The translations under genes and the position numbers were made by a program. Below are positions 52,670 to 62,044 of a stretch of DNA of 64,000 nucleotides, piece by piece (the stretch's first letter is position 1; every line of letters begins with the position of its first letter). The stretch is from SIG480 sp045586595 (GTDB taxonomy: Bacteria; Bacillota; Clostridia; Oscillospirales; JAAYXM01), in NCBI GenBank assembly GCA_045586595.1, contig JAZNAQ010000026.1, positions 1-64,000 on the forward strand, in the 5' to 3' direction. Under the pieces are notes generated by a model that saw only the letters and a program-made list of their open reading frames with translations, searched no databases and was not told the DNA's origin.

Positions 52670-53111
52670 GGGAAATACCTCCGACGCGCATTGAAATTCG
52701 CTTTCTCATCGTCACGGTTGTTCCTCTTCCTGTTTTTGAACGTATTTTAAGAGTGTCGGTAAAGCTTTCCATTATAGTAAATCCCATGCCTGAGCGGTCA
52801 TCTCCGCCGGTTGTAAACATTGGCGTTTTTGCCTTTTCAACATCAGGAATACCAAGTCCGCGGTCGCGGACAACAATTTCAAGAGTGTTGCCGTCAAAAA
52901 TCCGTAGTCTTATGTAAATCTTTCCGACACAATCCGGATATGCGTGCACTATACAGTTTGTAACCGCTTCGCTAACGGCTGTTTTAATATCGCCGATTTC
53001 TTCAAGGGTTGGGTCAAGCTGTGCCGCAAAAGCGGAGACTGCAGCTCTGGCATAACCTTCATTTGCAGAACGGCTGGGAAAGGTGATTGACACTTCATTT
53101 GTAATATTCAT
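52653..53111 (-). CDS. spoIIAB: Anti-sigma F factor
   Basis: Serine kinase that holds SigF and phosphorylates SpoIIAA. The protein is 152 residues; the GHKL ATPase motifs are AVSEAVTNCIVHAYP (N box), VRDRGLGIPD (G1) and RSGMGFTIMES (G2). GGAGAGC is the ribosome binding site. Middle gene of spoIIAA-spoIIAB-sigF. Confidence 0.93.
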   Translation of the reverse strand: MNITNEVSITFPSRSANEGYARAAVSAFAAQLDPTLEEIGDIKTAVSEAVTNCIVHAYPDCVGKIYIRLRIFDGNTLEIVVRDRGLGIPDVEKAKTPMFTTGGDDRSGMGFTIMESFTDTLKIRSKTGRGTTVTMRKRISMRVGGISRDRNC

Positions 53112-53125
53112 ATATGCTCTCCTTA

Positions 53126-53458
53126 TCAGTTATTTACAAGCAAATTTTCGCGCTCAGATATGTTTACTATCTTGCATATACCTGCTGCATTAAAGACCTT
53201 ATATGCCTGCTTGGATGTATTTATGACAGAAAAAACACTGCCTATGGAGTTTGAGCGTTTATATGCCCCTATTACAAGAGCTATGCCGGAGCTGTCCATG
53301 AAGCTGACATATTCAAAGTCAAGAATAATTTTTGTCGGAAGTTCTATGTCTATTAGTTTTGATATTTGCGGAATGGCATTTCTTGCAGCATGATGGTCAA
53401 GCTCTCCCGACAGAATGATTGTAAGCTCGCCACCGTCGCGTCTTGCTGTGATTTTCAT
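53126..53458 (-). CDS. spoIIAA: Anti-anti-sigma F factor
   Basis: STAS-domain protein releasing SigF from SpoIIAB. The protein is 110 residues from ATG 53458-53456, with AAAGGACGT upstream. FVSFMDSSGIAL-type motif is present as YVSFMDSSGIAL, where the second Ser is the phosphorylated residue. Longer readings to 53503 lack a ribosome binding site. A SigH-type promoter would be expected upstream but I could not identify one convincingly. Confidence 0.93.
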   Translation of the reverse strand: MKITARRDGGELTIILSGELDHHAARNAIPQISKLIDIELPTKIILDFEYVSFMDSSGIALVIGAYKRSNSIGSVFSVINTSKQAYKVFNAAGICKIVNISERENLLVNN

Positions 53459-53595
53459 TTTACACGTCCTTTCTTTTATACTATAAAAAAATAATACACG
53501 CATATTCGTGCGATAAATGTAAAAACATGGAATATAATTGTAATTAAAATATATTTTTAAATTTTGCTAAGAATATATGTTGGAAATGTAAATTG

Positions 53596-53624
53596 TTGAA
53601 TATATTAAGTTCGTGTGGTATTAT
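53596..53624 (+). promoter_or_regulatory. Promoter of the pyrophosphatase gene
   Basis: TTGAAT (53596-53601), 17 bases, TATTAT (53619-53624). Confidence 0.55.
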
Positions 53625-53652
53625 ATAATATATCTAAGAAAGGGGTGCTTTT

Positions 53653-54186
53653 TTGAATATATGGCATGACATTTCTCCCGAAAGAATAAACTCCAACGAC
53701 TTTGTGGCGGTAATCGAAATAGAGCAGGGCAGTAAGAAAAAATACGAGCTGGATAAAGAAACAGGGCTTCTTGTGCTCGACAGAGTTTTGTATACATCTA
53801 CCCATTATCCGTCCAACTACGGTTTTATACCGCGTACTTATGCAGAAGATGATGACCCGCTTGATGTGCTTGTTTTATGCAGCGAGGCTATTGAGCCTCT
53901 TGTGCTTGTAAGGTGTTTTCCAATAGGTGTAATAACCATGGTAGATAATTTGCGAAACGACGAAAAAATAATTGCTATTCCGTTTGGGGACCCTATGTAC
54001 AGCGGTTATAGCGATATAGGCCAGCTCCCACAGCATATTTTTAATGAGATGAAGCACTTTTTCACAGTATATAAAGCTCTTGAAGGCATGGAAACCGCCG
54101 TTGAGAGAATAGATGACAGAAAAATGGCAGTTTCGATAATAGAAGCAGCAATGAAAAGATATAATAAAAACTTCGGTGAAAAGTAA
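53653..54186 (+). CDS. ppa: Inorganic pyrophosphatase, family I
   Basis: Hydrolyses pyrophosphate. The protein is 177 residues with a TTG start at 53653 (AAAGGGGTG upstream) giving the conserved N-terminus MNIWHDISPERI. EIEQGSKKKYELDKETG, YPSNYGFIPRT and DDDPLDVLV are family signatures, the last holding the metal-binding aspartates. Single-gene unit with its own terminator. Confidence 0.95.
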   Translation: MNIWHDISPERINSNDFVAVIEIEQGSKKKYELDKETGLLVLDRVLYTSTHYPSNYGFIPRTYAEDDDPLDVLVLCSEAIEPLVLVRCFPIGVITMVDNLRNDEKIIAIPFGDPMYSGYSDIGQLPQHIFNEMKHFFTVYKALEGMETAVERIDDRKMAVSIIEAAMKRYNKNFGEK

Positions 54187-54205
54187 ATTTCACCGAAGTT
54201 TTTAA
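54168..54205 (+). terminator. Terminator of ppa
   Basis: AAACTTCGGTGAAA (54168-54181) pairs with TTTCACCGAAGTTT (54188-54201), followed by TT. Confidence 0.9.
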
Positions 54206-54228
54206 TTGTATTATATATATAGTATATT

Positions 54229-55611
54229 TTAGCTTGCCTGGGAATTTGAGTTTGACAGTGTGGCTTCATCCATAAGGATGACGTTTATATCGACCTCTTC
54301 AGCGTTACGGTATATTGTAAGTGTTACTGTATCTCCCGCCGTGAAGTTGTCACGAATTTTTTTGATTTCTGCAGCAGAAGAAAGCTCAGTGCCGTTCATT
54401 TTTGTGATAATGTCACCGCGTCTTATTCCTTTTTTGTATGCATCAGAATATGGGTGTACATACTCAATATACATACCTGCAGGAAGTCCGTAGAAAGCCG
54501 AATCACGCGCGCTCAGTGTTGTTCCGCTGATTCCTATTGAGGGGCGGCCTTTTATATAACCGCGTGAAATCAGTTCATCAATTATGGGTTTGGCCGTATT
54601 CATCGGTATGGCAAAACCAAGGCCTTCGTAGTAAGAGATGCCGACTTTTATTGTGTTAATGCCGATTACCTGGCCAAATTCATTTACAAGCGGTCCGCCG
54701 GAGTTTCCCGGGTTAATAGACGCGTCTGTCTGAATGAGGGTCATTGACCTGTCTTCTACGATAATGTCGCGGTTTATTGCGGAAATAATTCCTGAAGTAA
54801 CAGTGTTCTGAAGCTGAAGGCCTGCGGGATTGCCGATGGCGATTGCAGGGTCACCTTGCTCTAACTTGTCAGAATCTCCGAATTCAGCAGCCTTAAGGCC
54901 TGTTGCGTTGATTTTTATGACTGCGAGGTCAGAGCGGGAGTCAGAGCCAATAAGGCGGGCGTTATAGGTCTCGCCGCTATCAAGAACAACCTGTATCATG
55001 GTCATTCCCTCAATTACATGGTTGTTTGTGATGATGTAACCGTCTTCGGACATTATTATGCCTGAGCCAACTGAGGCTGAGGAGAAATTTGAAGTGCTCT
55101 GACAGGTAACACCGACAACAGATTCTCTGACTTTCTCTGAAACCTGTTTTACTGTAAGTGCGCCTTCAGTTGTTTTTGCACCTTCGGATTTTGGAGAATC
55201 CGAAATTTGTAAATGTTCCTCAATCTCGTCGTCATCAATGATTTCTTCAATAATATTATGACCCGTTGAAAAAGGGGAGTCTGAATGTGAAAAATTTAAG
55301 AATGTAACGATAAGTGTTGCGGATATTATAAGATACAATGCGCCGATTACGCATATAAGTACGATGACCCAGGTTGGGGTTTTACGCGGCTTGAATTTCA
55401 TGTTGATTGAGCCGTAACTTGATGGATTATAATTGCTTTCATGCTTTGGAGCGGAAGTCTGCTCAGAATTGTCGTCAGAGCTGTTCTGCGTTGACTCTGT
55501 AGCATAATTGTCTTCCGAGGTGCTGTTCTCCTCCGGTTTTGTAACACAATCATCTTCGGGCGTGGGAGTTGTGTTCTCGTTTTCTTGGTTGTTATAGAGT
55601 TCATCATTCAT
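54229..55611 (-). CDS. HtrA/DegP-like serine protease with PDZ domain
   Basis: Membrane-anchored surface protease for misfolded exported proteins. The protein is 460 residues from ATG 55611-55609, 9 bases after GAGGAGG; an in-frame ATG at 55629 would overlap that site. A disordered Asn/Glu/Thr-rich cytoplasmic part (1-75) precedes one membrane segment (about 85-110). The trypsin-like domain has NNHVIEG (His), SDLAVIKI (Asp) and NPGNSGGPLV (Ser). One PDZ domain is at the C-terminus. Confidence 0.93.
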   Translation of the reverse strand: MNDELYNNQENENTTPTPEDDCVTKPEENSTSEDNYATESTQNSSDDNSEQTSAPKHESNYNPSSYGSINMKFKPRKTPTWVIVLICVIGALYLIISATLIVTFLNFSHSDSPFSTGHNIIEEIIDDDEIEEHLQISDSPKSEGAKTTEGALTVKQVSEKVRESVVGVTCQSTSNFSSASVGSGIIMSEDGYIITNNHVIEGMTMIQVVLDSGETYNARLIGSDSRSDLAVIKINATGLKAAEFGDSDKLEQGDPAIAIGNPAGLQLQNTVTSGIISAINRDIIVEDRSMTLIQTDASINPGNSGGPLVNEFGQVIGINTIKVGISYYEGLGFAIPMNTAKPIIDELISRGYIKGRPSIGISGTTLSARDSAFYGLPAGMYIEYVHPYSDAYKKGIRRGDIITKMNGTELSSAAEIKKIRDNFTAGDTVTLTIYRNAEEVDINVILMDEATLSNSNSQAS

Positions 55612-55702
55612 TTTGGGATTCCTCCTCATTTATATAGATTAGTCTAGCAAAAAATATATAAAATATTATGAAGTAATTGTAAAGTGTTTATTAATTCGAC
55701 GG

Positions 55703-57115
55703 TTATCGACGTGTTGAAAGCGCAAAGGAAAACTCTGTAAAGCCATTTTCACTTACAGCCCAAATTTTACCCTTGTGATGATTGATTATGGTTTTTGCAA
55801 TGTATAGCCCGAGCCCAAGCCCGCTCTTATCTTTCGAGCGCGAGCTGTCAGCTTTATGGAAGCGGTCAAACACATTTTTTAGCTGTTCTTTGGGTATCTC
55901 AACACCATAGTTTCTGACGGAGAAGGTGAGTTTATCTGCTCGTTCAAATGCTTTTATATCTACCGCACCGCCGTCTTGTGAGAATTTTATTGCATTGTCA
56001 ATTAAATTATATACCACTTGGTGAATTGCATCCTCATTTGCAAATATATTTACGGACTGAGAAGGAATTTCAATATTAAGTGAAATTCTTCGCTCATCTA
56101 CACGCTGTTCAAAGCTTATCGCAGCGCGGCGCAATAGCTCGCAAAAATCAAAATATGTGCTTTGAGCTGCTATATCCGTGCTTTGCAAAACCGTTATATC
56201 GAGCATACGGCTTACAAGCCGCGATAGACGGTGAATCTCGTCTGAAACTATCTGCAGATAATGTTCTTCACTCTCTTTCGGGATAGTTCCGTCCAGAATT
56301 CCGTCAACAAATCCGCTTATTGACGTCATCGGTGAGCGCAGCTCGTGTGATACGTTAGCGACAAATGTCCTTCGCAAATCTTCGGATTTTTCCAGTGAGT
56401 CCGCCATATTATTAAAAGCAGTTGTAAGCTCGCCTATTTCGTCTGAAGACTGAACGGGCACTCGGGTAGAAAAATCTCCGTGTGCAAATTTTTTTGAGGC
56501 ATTTGCAATTTGCTTTAACGGGTCCGTCATACGCCTTACAATAAAGTACGATGCAAACGCCGCTAATATGAATACAACCATAGCAAGCAAGAAGAAAAGA
56601 TTTCTTACATAGTTCATAAGTACCTGCACATTGTGTATTGAGGTTGTTACATATACATATGCAATAGGCTCGCCAAAATCGTTTCTTGAAACAAGACCTA
56701 TTGTGTAGTTCTCTCCTTTATAAAGGCCGTCAAGAGTGCCTATTGCGGAGTATTTTTGCGAGTTTAAGGTCTTGTTGAGTATGTTACTGCTGATGCGCGA
56801 ATTCATATATTTATTTCCGTAGTTGTCAGAGGTGAGGAAGATTTGGCCGTTAGGGTCGCAAATAATAACGTGGATTTGTCCGTCGTTTGTCATTGTTGTT
56901 ATAATTGTTTTGAGCATTTGCTCGTGCGCAACCGTATGATTATAGTACAAATCCTCTGTTAATGCAGACACACGTTTTGCTGCACGTTCAAGAGAATCAT
57001 GCTTTTCTGCAACAGAGTAATTGTACATTTGAAAAGACATCCCTATACCAACTACAAAAAGACATGTTACCAAGGGTATGGCAATCATCAGATAATATTT
57101 ATAGAGTAGTTTCAC
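55703..57115 (-). CDS. Sensor histidine kinase with HAMP domain
   Basis: The protein is 470 residues: first membrane segment about 8-28, extracellular region about 30-170, second segment about 172-192, HAMP about 193-245 (RRMTDPLKQIANASKKFA). HisKA follows with FVANVSHELRSPMTSI (phospho-accepting His), then the ATPase part with NLIDNAIKFSQDG and KSGLGLGLYIAKT. It pairs with the response regulator 10 bases upstream. PhoR/ResE-like architecture; the signal is unknown. Confidence 0.93.
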   Translation of the reverse strand: MKLLYKYYLMIAIPLVTCLFVVGIGMSFQMYNYSVAEKHDSLERAAKRVSALTEDLYYNHTVAHEQMLKTIITTMTNDGQIHVIICDPNGQIFLTSDNYGNKYMNSRISSNILNKTLNSQKYSAIGTLDGLYKGENYTIGLVSRNDFGEPIAYVYVTTSIHNVQVLMNYVRNLFFLLAMVVFILAAFASYFIVRRMTDPLKQIANASKKFAHGDFSTRVPVQSSDEIGELTTAFNNMADSLEKSEDLRRTFVANVSHELRSPMTSISGFVDGILDGTIPKESEEHYLQIVSDEIHRLSRLVSRMLDITVLQSTDIAAQSTYFDFCELLRRAAISFEQRVDERRISLNIEIPSQSVNIFANEDAIHQVVYNLIDNAIKFSQDGGAVDIKAFERADKLTFSVRNYGVEIPKEQLKNVFDRFHKADSSRSKDKSGLGLGLYIAKTIINHHKGKIWAVSENGFTEFSFALSTRR

Positions 57116-57125
57116 GCAAACACCC

Positions 57126-57824
57126 TCATTCGTTGTTTGTCAGTTCAAATTTATATCCGACACCCCAAACAGTTTTGAGCGACCATTTATCGCTTGCACC
57201 GTCAATTTTCTCGCGTAGTCGCTTTACGTGAACATCTACTGTTCGTGAATCACCGAAATATTCAAAGCCCCAGACGTCATCGAGAAGCTGGTTTCTGGTA
57301 AATACCCGGTTTGGGTGGGATGCGAGGTAGTTGAGTAGCTCTAGCTCTTTTGGCGGCATATCAACCTTTTTGCCGCGTATAAGAACCTCATATGCCGACA
57401 TGTTTATAACAAGATTGTCAAAGTTTTTCACATCAATGCCTGAAGGATCGCCTTCGGGGGAGTCAAACCGCCTGAGTACCGCGCGGATTCTCGCTATAAC
57501 CTCTTTCATGTCAAATGGTTTTGAAATATAATCATCAGCGCCTAGTTCGAGGCCGGTAACCTTGTCTATGGTTTCGTCTTTTGCGGTAAGCATAATTATG
57601 GGGGTCTTATATGTTTTGCGTATTTCGCGACATACGTCCCAACCATCCATCTCGGGGAGCATTATATCAAGAAGCACAATGCTTGGATGAATTTTAAAGA
57701 ACATGTCAACACCCGATTTACCGTCAGATGTGATTGTTACCTCAAATCCATCTTTTTCAAGATATAGCCGTATAAGCTCGGCAATGTTAGGGTCATCTTC
57801 TATTATCAGCACATGTGTTGGCAT
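57126..57824 (-). CDS. OmpR-family response regulator
   Basis: The protein is 232 residues: receiver domain 1-120 with phospho-accepting Asp53 (LLDIMLPEMDG) and Lys in SKPFD, then a winged-helix DNA-binding domain about 135-230 (GDSRTVDVHVKRLREKI). Ribosome binding site AAGGAGGGA. First gene of the two-component operon; next to htrA, an envelope-stress role is possible, as an inference. Confidence 0.94.
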   Translation of the reverse strand: MPTHVLIIEDDPNIAELIRLYLEKDGFEVTITSDGKSGVDMFFKIHPSIVLLDIMLPEMDGWDVCREIRKTYKTPIIMLTAKDETIDKVTGLELGADDYISKPFDMKEVIARIRAVLRRFDSPEGDPSGIDVKNFDNLVINMSAYEVLIRGKKVDMPPKELELLNYLASHPNRVFTRNQLLDDVWGFEYFGDSRTVDVHVKRLREKIDGASDKWSLKTVWGVGYKFELTNNE

Positions 57825-57909
57825 GGTTATCCCTCCTTGTTAACAATTATATTATACACTATAAAACAAGTAAATAGTGAATAATTTGTAAATCGTTAGA
57901 ATATTTTTC

Positions 57910-57937
57910 TTGAACTTTTTTGTATATATGGTATAAT
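57910..57937 (+). promoter_or_regulatory. Promoter of the riboswitch-controlled ribU transcript
   Basis: TTGAAC (57910-57915), 16 bases, TATAAT (57932-57937). Confidence 0.65.
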
Positions 57938-57947
57938 AATTTAAAAG

Positions 57948-58081
57948 TTCTTCGGGGCGGGGTGAGAGTCCCCACCGGCGGTAAAGCAGATTTGATTTCT
58001 GATGAGCCCGCGAGCCGCAAATTGAGGTTGAATTCGGTTGATATTCCGATGCCGACGGTATAGTCCGGATGTTAGAAGAAA
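57948..58081 (+). ncRNA. FMN riboswitch (RFN element)
   Basis: The conserved blocks of the RFN aptamer are all present in order: TTCGGGGCGGGGTGAGAGTC, CCCACCGGCGGTAAAGC, GATGAGCCCGCGAGCCGC, ATTCCGATGCCGACGG, and TATAGTCCGGATG followed by AGAAGAA. It senses flavin mononucleotide. With the terminator after it, high FMN should shut off the riboflavin transporter gene. The stretch 57,825-58,156 holds this control region and no other gene. Confidence 0.96.
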
Positions 58082-58108
58082 CAGATAAAATGTATGTATT
58101 TTTATCAG

Positions 58109-58144
58109 CTCCGAATTGCCTGTTGGCACTTCGGAGTATTTTTT
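58109..58144 (+). terminator. Expression-platform terminator of the FMN riboswitch
   Basis: CTCCGAA (58109-58115) with TGCC pairs with GGCA and TTCGGAG (58125-58136), followed by TATTTTTT. A competing hairpin GATAAAA / TTTTATC lies just before (58084-58106) and may be part of the switch. Confidence 0.8.
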
Positions 58145-58156
58145 AGGAGGAAGAGC

Positions 58157-58696
58157 ATGAGTATAAAGAAAATAGTATCGCTTGGCATGCTTGCCGCAAT
58201 TTCTATAGTTGGGGTAATGCTTATAAGGTTTTCGATATTCCCGCAGGTGGCTTTTCTCGAATATGACCCTGCAGATATTCCAATATTTATTGCAACATTC
58301 GCTTTTGGCACCGTTCCGGGGCTTGTCTTAACAGTGGCAGTATCGTTTATACAAGGCATAACTGTCAGTGCGGGGAGCGGCGGCCTTATAGGTATAGTTA
58401 TGCATATACTTGCGACGGGCAGTTTTGTTGTAGTTGCCGGGACTATTTATTCTCGTAAAAAAACTCGGAAAAGTGCATATGTTTCACTGCTTGCAGGGGT
58501 GCTCGTTATGACGATTACAATGACTTTGTGGAACTTACTTATAACCCCGATTCATATGGGAATGCCTCATGCGGCAATACTTCCGTTTATGCCGTTTATT
58601 ATAGCTTTTAACGTCATCAAGGCTGGCATAAATGCGCTTGTAACAGCTCTTATTTATAAAAAGGTACATAAGCAGCTTGATAGGTTTATTAAATAA
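58157..58696 (+). CDS. ribU: Riboflavin ECF transporter S component (RibU)
   Basis: Substrate-binding membrane subunit that works with a shared energy-coupling module. The protein is 179 residues from ATG 58157 (AGGAGG at 58145-58150), with six hydrophobic segments. The FLEYDPADIP motif early in the protein is typical of RibU. The FMN riboswitch directly upstream supports riboflavin as substrate. Confidence 0.94.
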   Translation: MSIKKIVSLGMLAAISIVGVMLIRFSIFPQVAFLEYDPADIPIFIATFAFGTVPGLVLTVAVSFIQGITVSAGSGGLIGIVMHILATGSFVVVAGTIYSRKKTRKSAYVSLLAGVLVMTITMTLWNLLITPIHMGMPHAAILPFMPFIIAFNVIKAGINALVTALIYKKVHKQLDRFIK

Positions 58697-58767
58697 TTAT
58701 ATCACAGATGTAATCAGGTTTTGACACAAGCACAAAACACCCCTTGACTATGAAAAGAGATGAATAA

Positions 58768-60138
58768 ATGAACAGGGAAGTAAATCAATACGAAAAAATG
58801 ACCACTTGGCCTATACCTAAGCTTGTAATTACACTGGGTATTCCTACAACTATCAGTATGCTGGTAACTAATATCTATAATATGGCGGACACTTATTTTG
58901 TAAGTGAGCTTGGCAACAGCGCCAGCGGTGCAGTCGGTGTTGTGTTTGGTTTGATGGCAATCATTCAAGCTTTTGGGTTTATGTTTGGCCACGGAGCGGG
59001 AAGTATAATTGCACGAAAATTGGGGCAGAAAGATTCTCATAGTGCAAGTGTTTTTGCTTCTTTAAGTATTATGGCGTGTCTTTGCGTAGGTGCTCTGATT
59101 GGCGTTTTAGGCCTTATATTTATAGAACCTCTTATGCGGATACTTGGCAGTACTGCAACTATTCTTCCATATGCGAAGGGATATGGAATATATATTCTTA
59201 TTGCGGCTCCCTTTACTATGACAAGTTTTGCGTTAAATAACATTTTAAGGTATGAGGGCAAAGCGTTTTTTTCTATGATAGGTCTTACCATTGGCGGGAT
59301 TTTAAATATAATATGCGACCCGATACTGATATTTGGTTTTGATATGGGTATAGCGGGCGCAGGTCTGTCTACAGCTATCTCGCAGGTGATAGGATTTTTG
59401 ATTTTGCTTTCTATGTTTTTGAGGGGGAAAACACTTAGCAAGCTTAGCGTTAAATTTATAAAAGAAAATCCTAAAGGGATATTTGAGATTATGGCAACGG
59501 GATTTCCTAGCCTGTGCCGTCAGGGGTTAAGCAGTATTGCTACGATGACCCTGAACAATCTGGCAGGCGGAGTTGGCGGAGATGCCGCCGTTGCGGCGAT
59601 GTCTATTGTAAATAGGATTACGTTCTTTATCTTTGCTGTAGGTCTTGGCATTGGGCAAGGGTTTCAGCCCGTGGCGTCATTTAACTACGGGGCAAAGATA
59701 TATTCGAGGGTGAAAAAAGCGTTTTATTTTACCCTCGGAGCGGGAGAAGTGCTGTTGTGTGTATTAGTTGTGGTTGGTCTGGTGTTTTCAAATCACTTAA
59801 TAGGGATCTTCCGTAATGATCCGACGGTTATTGATATAGGGACGCTTAGTTTGAAGTTACAGCTTTTAGCACTTTTCTTTCACCCGTTGACAATCTGTTC
59901 AAATATGCTTTTCCAGAGTATAGGAGAAAATAAGAAGGCAACCTTTTTATCAATGCTCAGAAGCGGAATATTGTTTATACCTATTTTGTTGATACTAACG
60001 AGATTTTTTGGCCTTTTCGGAGTTCAGTCAGCTCAGGCAATAGCGGATGTGCTTGCATTTTTTGTTTCTGCACCGCTTGTATTGAGCTTTTTAAAAAAGC
60101 TTCCGGACGACCAACCTGACGTTAAGCCTGTTGGGTAA
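58768..60138 (+). CDS. MATE-family efflux transporter
   Basis: The protein is 456 residues with 12 membrane segments in two related halves. ITLGIPTTISMLVTNIYNMADTYFV opens the first and FGHGAGSIIARKLGQKD is a typical loop. Na+- or H+-driven export of drugs or metabolites; substrate unknown. Single gene at the start of the loosely packed 3' region. Confidence 0.92.
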   Translation: MNREVNQYEKMTTWPIPKLVITLGIPTTISMLVTNIYNMADTYFVSELGNSASGAVGVVFGLMAIIQAFGFMFGHGAGSIIARKLGQKDSHSASVFASLSIMACLCVGALIGVLGLIFIEPLMRILGSTATILPYAKGYGIYILIAAPFTMTSFALNNILRYEGKAFFSMIGLTIGGILNIICDPILIFGFDMGIAGAGLSTAISQVIGFLILLSMFLRGKTLSKLSVKFIKENPKGIFEIMATGFPSLCRQGLSSIATMTLNNLAGGVGGDAAVAAMSIVNRITFFIFAVGLGIGQGFQPVASFNYGAKIYSRVKKAFYFTLGAGEVLLCVLVVVGLVFSNHLIGIFRNDPTVIDIGTLSLKLQLLALFFHPLTICSNMLFQSIGENKKATFLSMLRSGILFIPILLILTRFFGLFGVQSAQAIADVLAFFVSAPLVLSFLKKLPDDQPDVKPVG

Positions 60139-60248
60139 GGCGTTGTGTGTTTCAAGAGAGTAAGGTTTGAATTACATATACTTAATTTTTGTTCCTACCT
60201 TAACACGAGGCTATAAAGGATGTCGGATGTTGTCGAAAGGAATGCGAA

Positions 60249-60587
60249 ATGAAAAAAGTTATTATTGGAATTTTAATTGCGTCATTAGTTGATATAAGTT
60301 TTGGTGTGCCGTATTGGGTTGACGATTTTGCATGTGCAAAATATCATAATAAAATTGAAGCTGTTGTTTCAAGTGTTGATGGTGTCAAGGTAATAGATAT
60401 GTTGAGTGGGTGTGGAAATCCGGCTAATGGAAATCATACCAGTAAGATCGTCGTTGCTTTGGTTGAAACAGAAATGACAGTTGCAGATTTAACAGATGAA
60501 TTTTCAAATGCATATAGAATAATGCCTTTTGATGAATTATTGAATGAAACTGAAACATTTGATAGATTTTATGTTAAATACATCTGA
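60249..60587 (+). CDS. Hypothetical small secreted or membrane-anchored protein
   Basis: The protein is 112 residues with a hydrophobic N-terminal segment (about 4-20) and a soluble rest containing four cysteine-free acidic stretches and one CGNPANGNH segment. I do not recognise it. The leader carries the TTAACACGA...TGTCGAAAGGA block also found before two other genes nearby. ATG 60249 behind AAAGGA. Confidence 0.65.
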   Translation: MKKVIIGILIASLVDISFGVPYWVDDFACAKYHNKIEAVVSSVDGVKVIDMLSGCGNPANGNHTSKIVVALVETEMTVADLTDEFSNAYRIMPFDELLNETETFDRFYVKYI

Positions 60588-60695
60588 ATACGACAAGTAC
60601 TATGAAATTGTAGGGGTGTCGTATAGATAAAAAGGTTGCGTCTAAACCCTATATCCCTTACAATACATGTTTATTATAAACAAAGGTGGATTTAT

Positions 60696-61202
60696 ATGGC
60701 GCACATACTGGGAGTATTGGCGGTTGCGACCTTTCTTTTAAGCTTTCAGTTTAAAAAGAGAAGAAACATTATTGCTGTCAATTTAACCTCAAGGCTGTTA
60801 TACATATTACAATACATTTTTCTTGGAGCATTTGAGGGTGCTGTTTTAGATTTTATGGGGCTTTTGTTGTCCTTTTTCGCAGGATACAAAGAAAAAGAGT
60901 TTGTGATAAAGCATTTTAAGGCTATTATGGTGGTTATCAGCCTGCTCTTTTTGGCGGTAGGACTTGCCTTGTATGAAAACATATTCAGTATATTCGCTAT
61001 TTTGGGGATTGTTTTTGAAATCGTTGCTTTGTGGCTGACAAAAGAAAAAAACATAAGAATTCTTTCTATGGTTGCAGCCCCATTTTGGCTTGTTTATAAT
61101 CTGGCAAACTCGGCATACGGCTCTGTAGTCGGGAATGTTCTGGTAATGGTTTCAATCGCAATTGCTATGGTAAGACTTGATTTTAATAAAAAAGCAATTT
61201 AA
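60696..61202 (+). CDS. YgjV-family inner membrane protein
   Basis: The protein is 168 residues from ATG 60696 (AAAGGTGG upstream), with five or six membrane segments. The start AHILGVLAVATFLLSFQFKKR and the NLTSRLLYILQYIFLG helix resemble the Imp-YgjV family (PF10688), of unknown function. Longer readings begin in non-coding sequence. Confidence 0.75.
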   Translation: MAHILGVLAVATFLLSFQFKKRRNIIAVNLTSRLLYILQYIFLGAFEGAVLDFMGLLLSFFAGYKEKEFVIKHFKAIMVVISLLFLAVGLALYENIFSIFAILGIVFEIVALWLTKEKNIRILSMVAAPFWLVYNLANSAYGSVVGNVLVMVSIAIAMVRLDFNKKAI

Positions 61203-61222
61203 CTGTAAAAAGGAATATAGAT

Positions 61223-61981
61223 ATGGATATCATACAGACTTTTTATGACAATTTGGCTTCACAATATGATAAACTTTTTCTTGATTGGCAAGCCACATTA
61301 AAAGAACAAGCCTTGATTTTAGATAAACTGTTTAAAGATAACGGATATGATAATAAGTCTAAAATTCTTGATTGTGCCTGTGGCATTGGAACACAATCAA
61401 TAGGGCTTGCTGCTCTGGGGTATAATTTAACAGCTTCTGACATAAGCGATTGTGAACTTGAAGAAGCAAGAAAACGAGCTATAAAAAACGATGTAAAGAT
61501 TTGTTTTAAAAACGCTGACTTTCGTACATTATCTAAAACCTTTTCGCGGGAGTTCGACATTGTTATTGCTATGGATAATGCTTTGCCGCATATGCTATCA
61601 AAGAGTGATTTGGAAACGGCTATCAAGAGCATCACAGGTCGGGTAGCGTCAGGCGGTATGTTTGTTGCCAGCATTAGAGATTATGATGATTTGCTTAATA
61701 GCAAGCCACCATATTCTGCACCGTATATACATAAGACAGAAAAGGGGCAGAGAGTGTCCTTTCAGACATGGAACTGGGACGGTGACTGTTACAAGCTTAT
61801 CCAGTATATTATCGAAGATGATAAAACTCTAAAAACAAATAAATTTGAATGTGAATACAGGGCGGTTCGTAGAGAAGAAATTACAAATCTACTTCTCTCT
61901 AATGGTTGCAGTAATGTGGTATGGAAATTTACTAAAGAAACGGGCTTTTATCAACCAATTGTAATTGCCAAAAAACAATAA
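61223..61981 (+). CDS. Class I SAM-dependent methyltransferase
   Basis: The protein is 252 residues. ILDCACGIGTQSIGLA is motif I (SAM-binding), ASDISDCELEEA motif II, and DIVIAMDNALPHM motif IV. The C-terminal half is beta-rich like small-molecule methyltransferases of the GNMT/Methyltransf_25 kind. Substrate unknown. Its first seven codons reappear as a scar at 62,871. Confidence 0.87.
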   Translation: MDIIQTFYDNLASQYDKLFLDWQATLKEQALILDKLFKDNGYDNKSKILDCACGIGTQSIGLAALGYNLTASDISDCELEEARKRAIKNDVKICFKNADFRTLSKTFSREFDIVIAMDNALPHMLSKSDLETAIKSITGRVASGGMFVASIRDYDDLLNSKPPYSAPYIHKTEKGQRVSFQTWNWDGDCYKLIQYIIEDDKTLKTNKFECEYRAVRREEITNLLLSNGCSNVVWKFTKETGFYQPIVIAKKQ

Positions 61982-62044
61982 TTTTTTGTTTCTAACTTGA
62001 CACGAGCGATAAAGATATAGAATAATGTCGAAAGGAGTAGTTAG

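Noticed and set aside
53459..53652. SigH promoter in front of spoIIAA
   Set aside because: One GAAT-like -10 was seen but no matching -35 at the right distance, so I do not report it.
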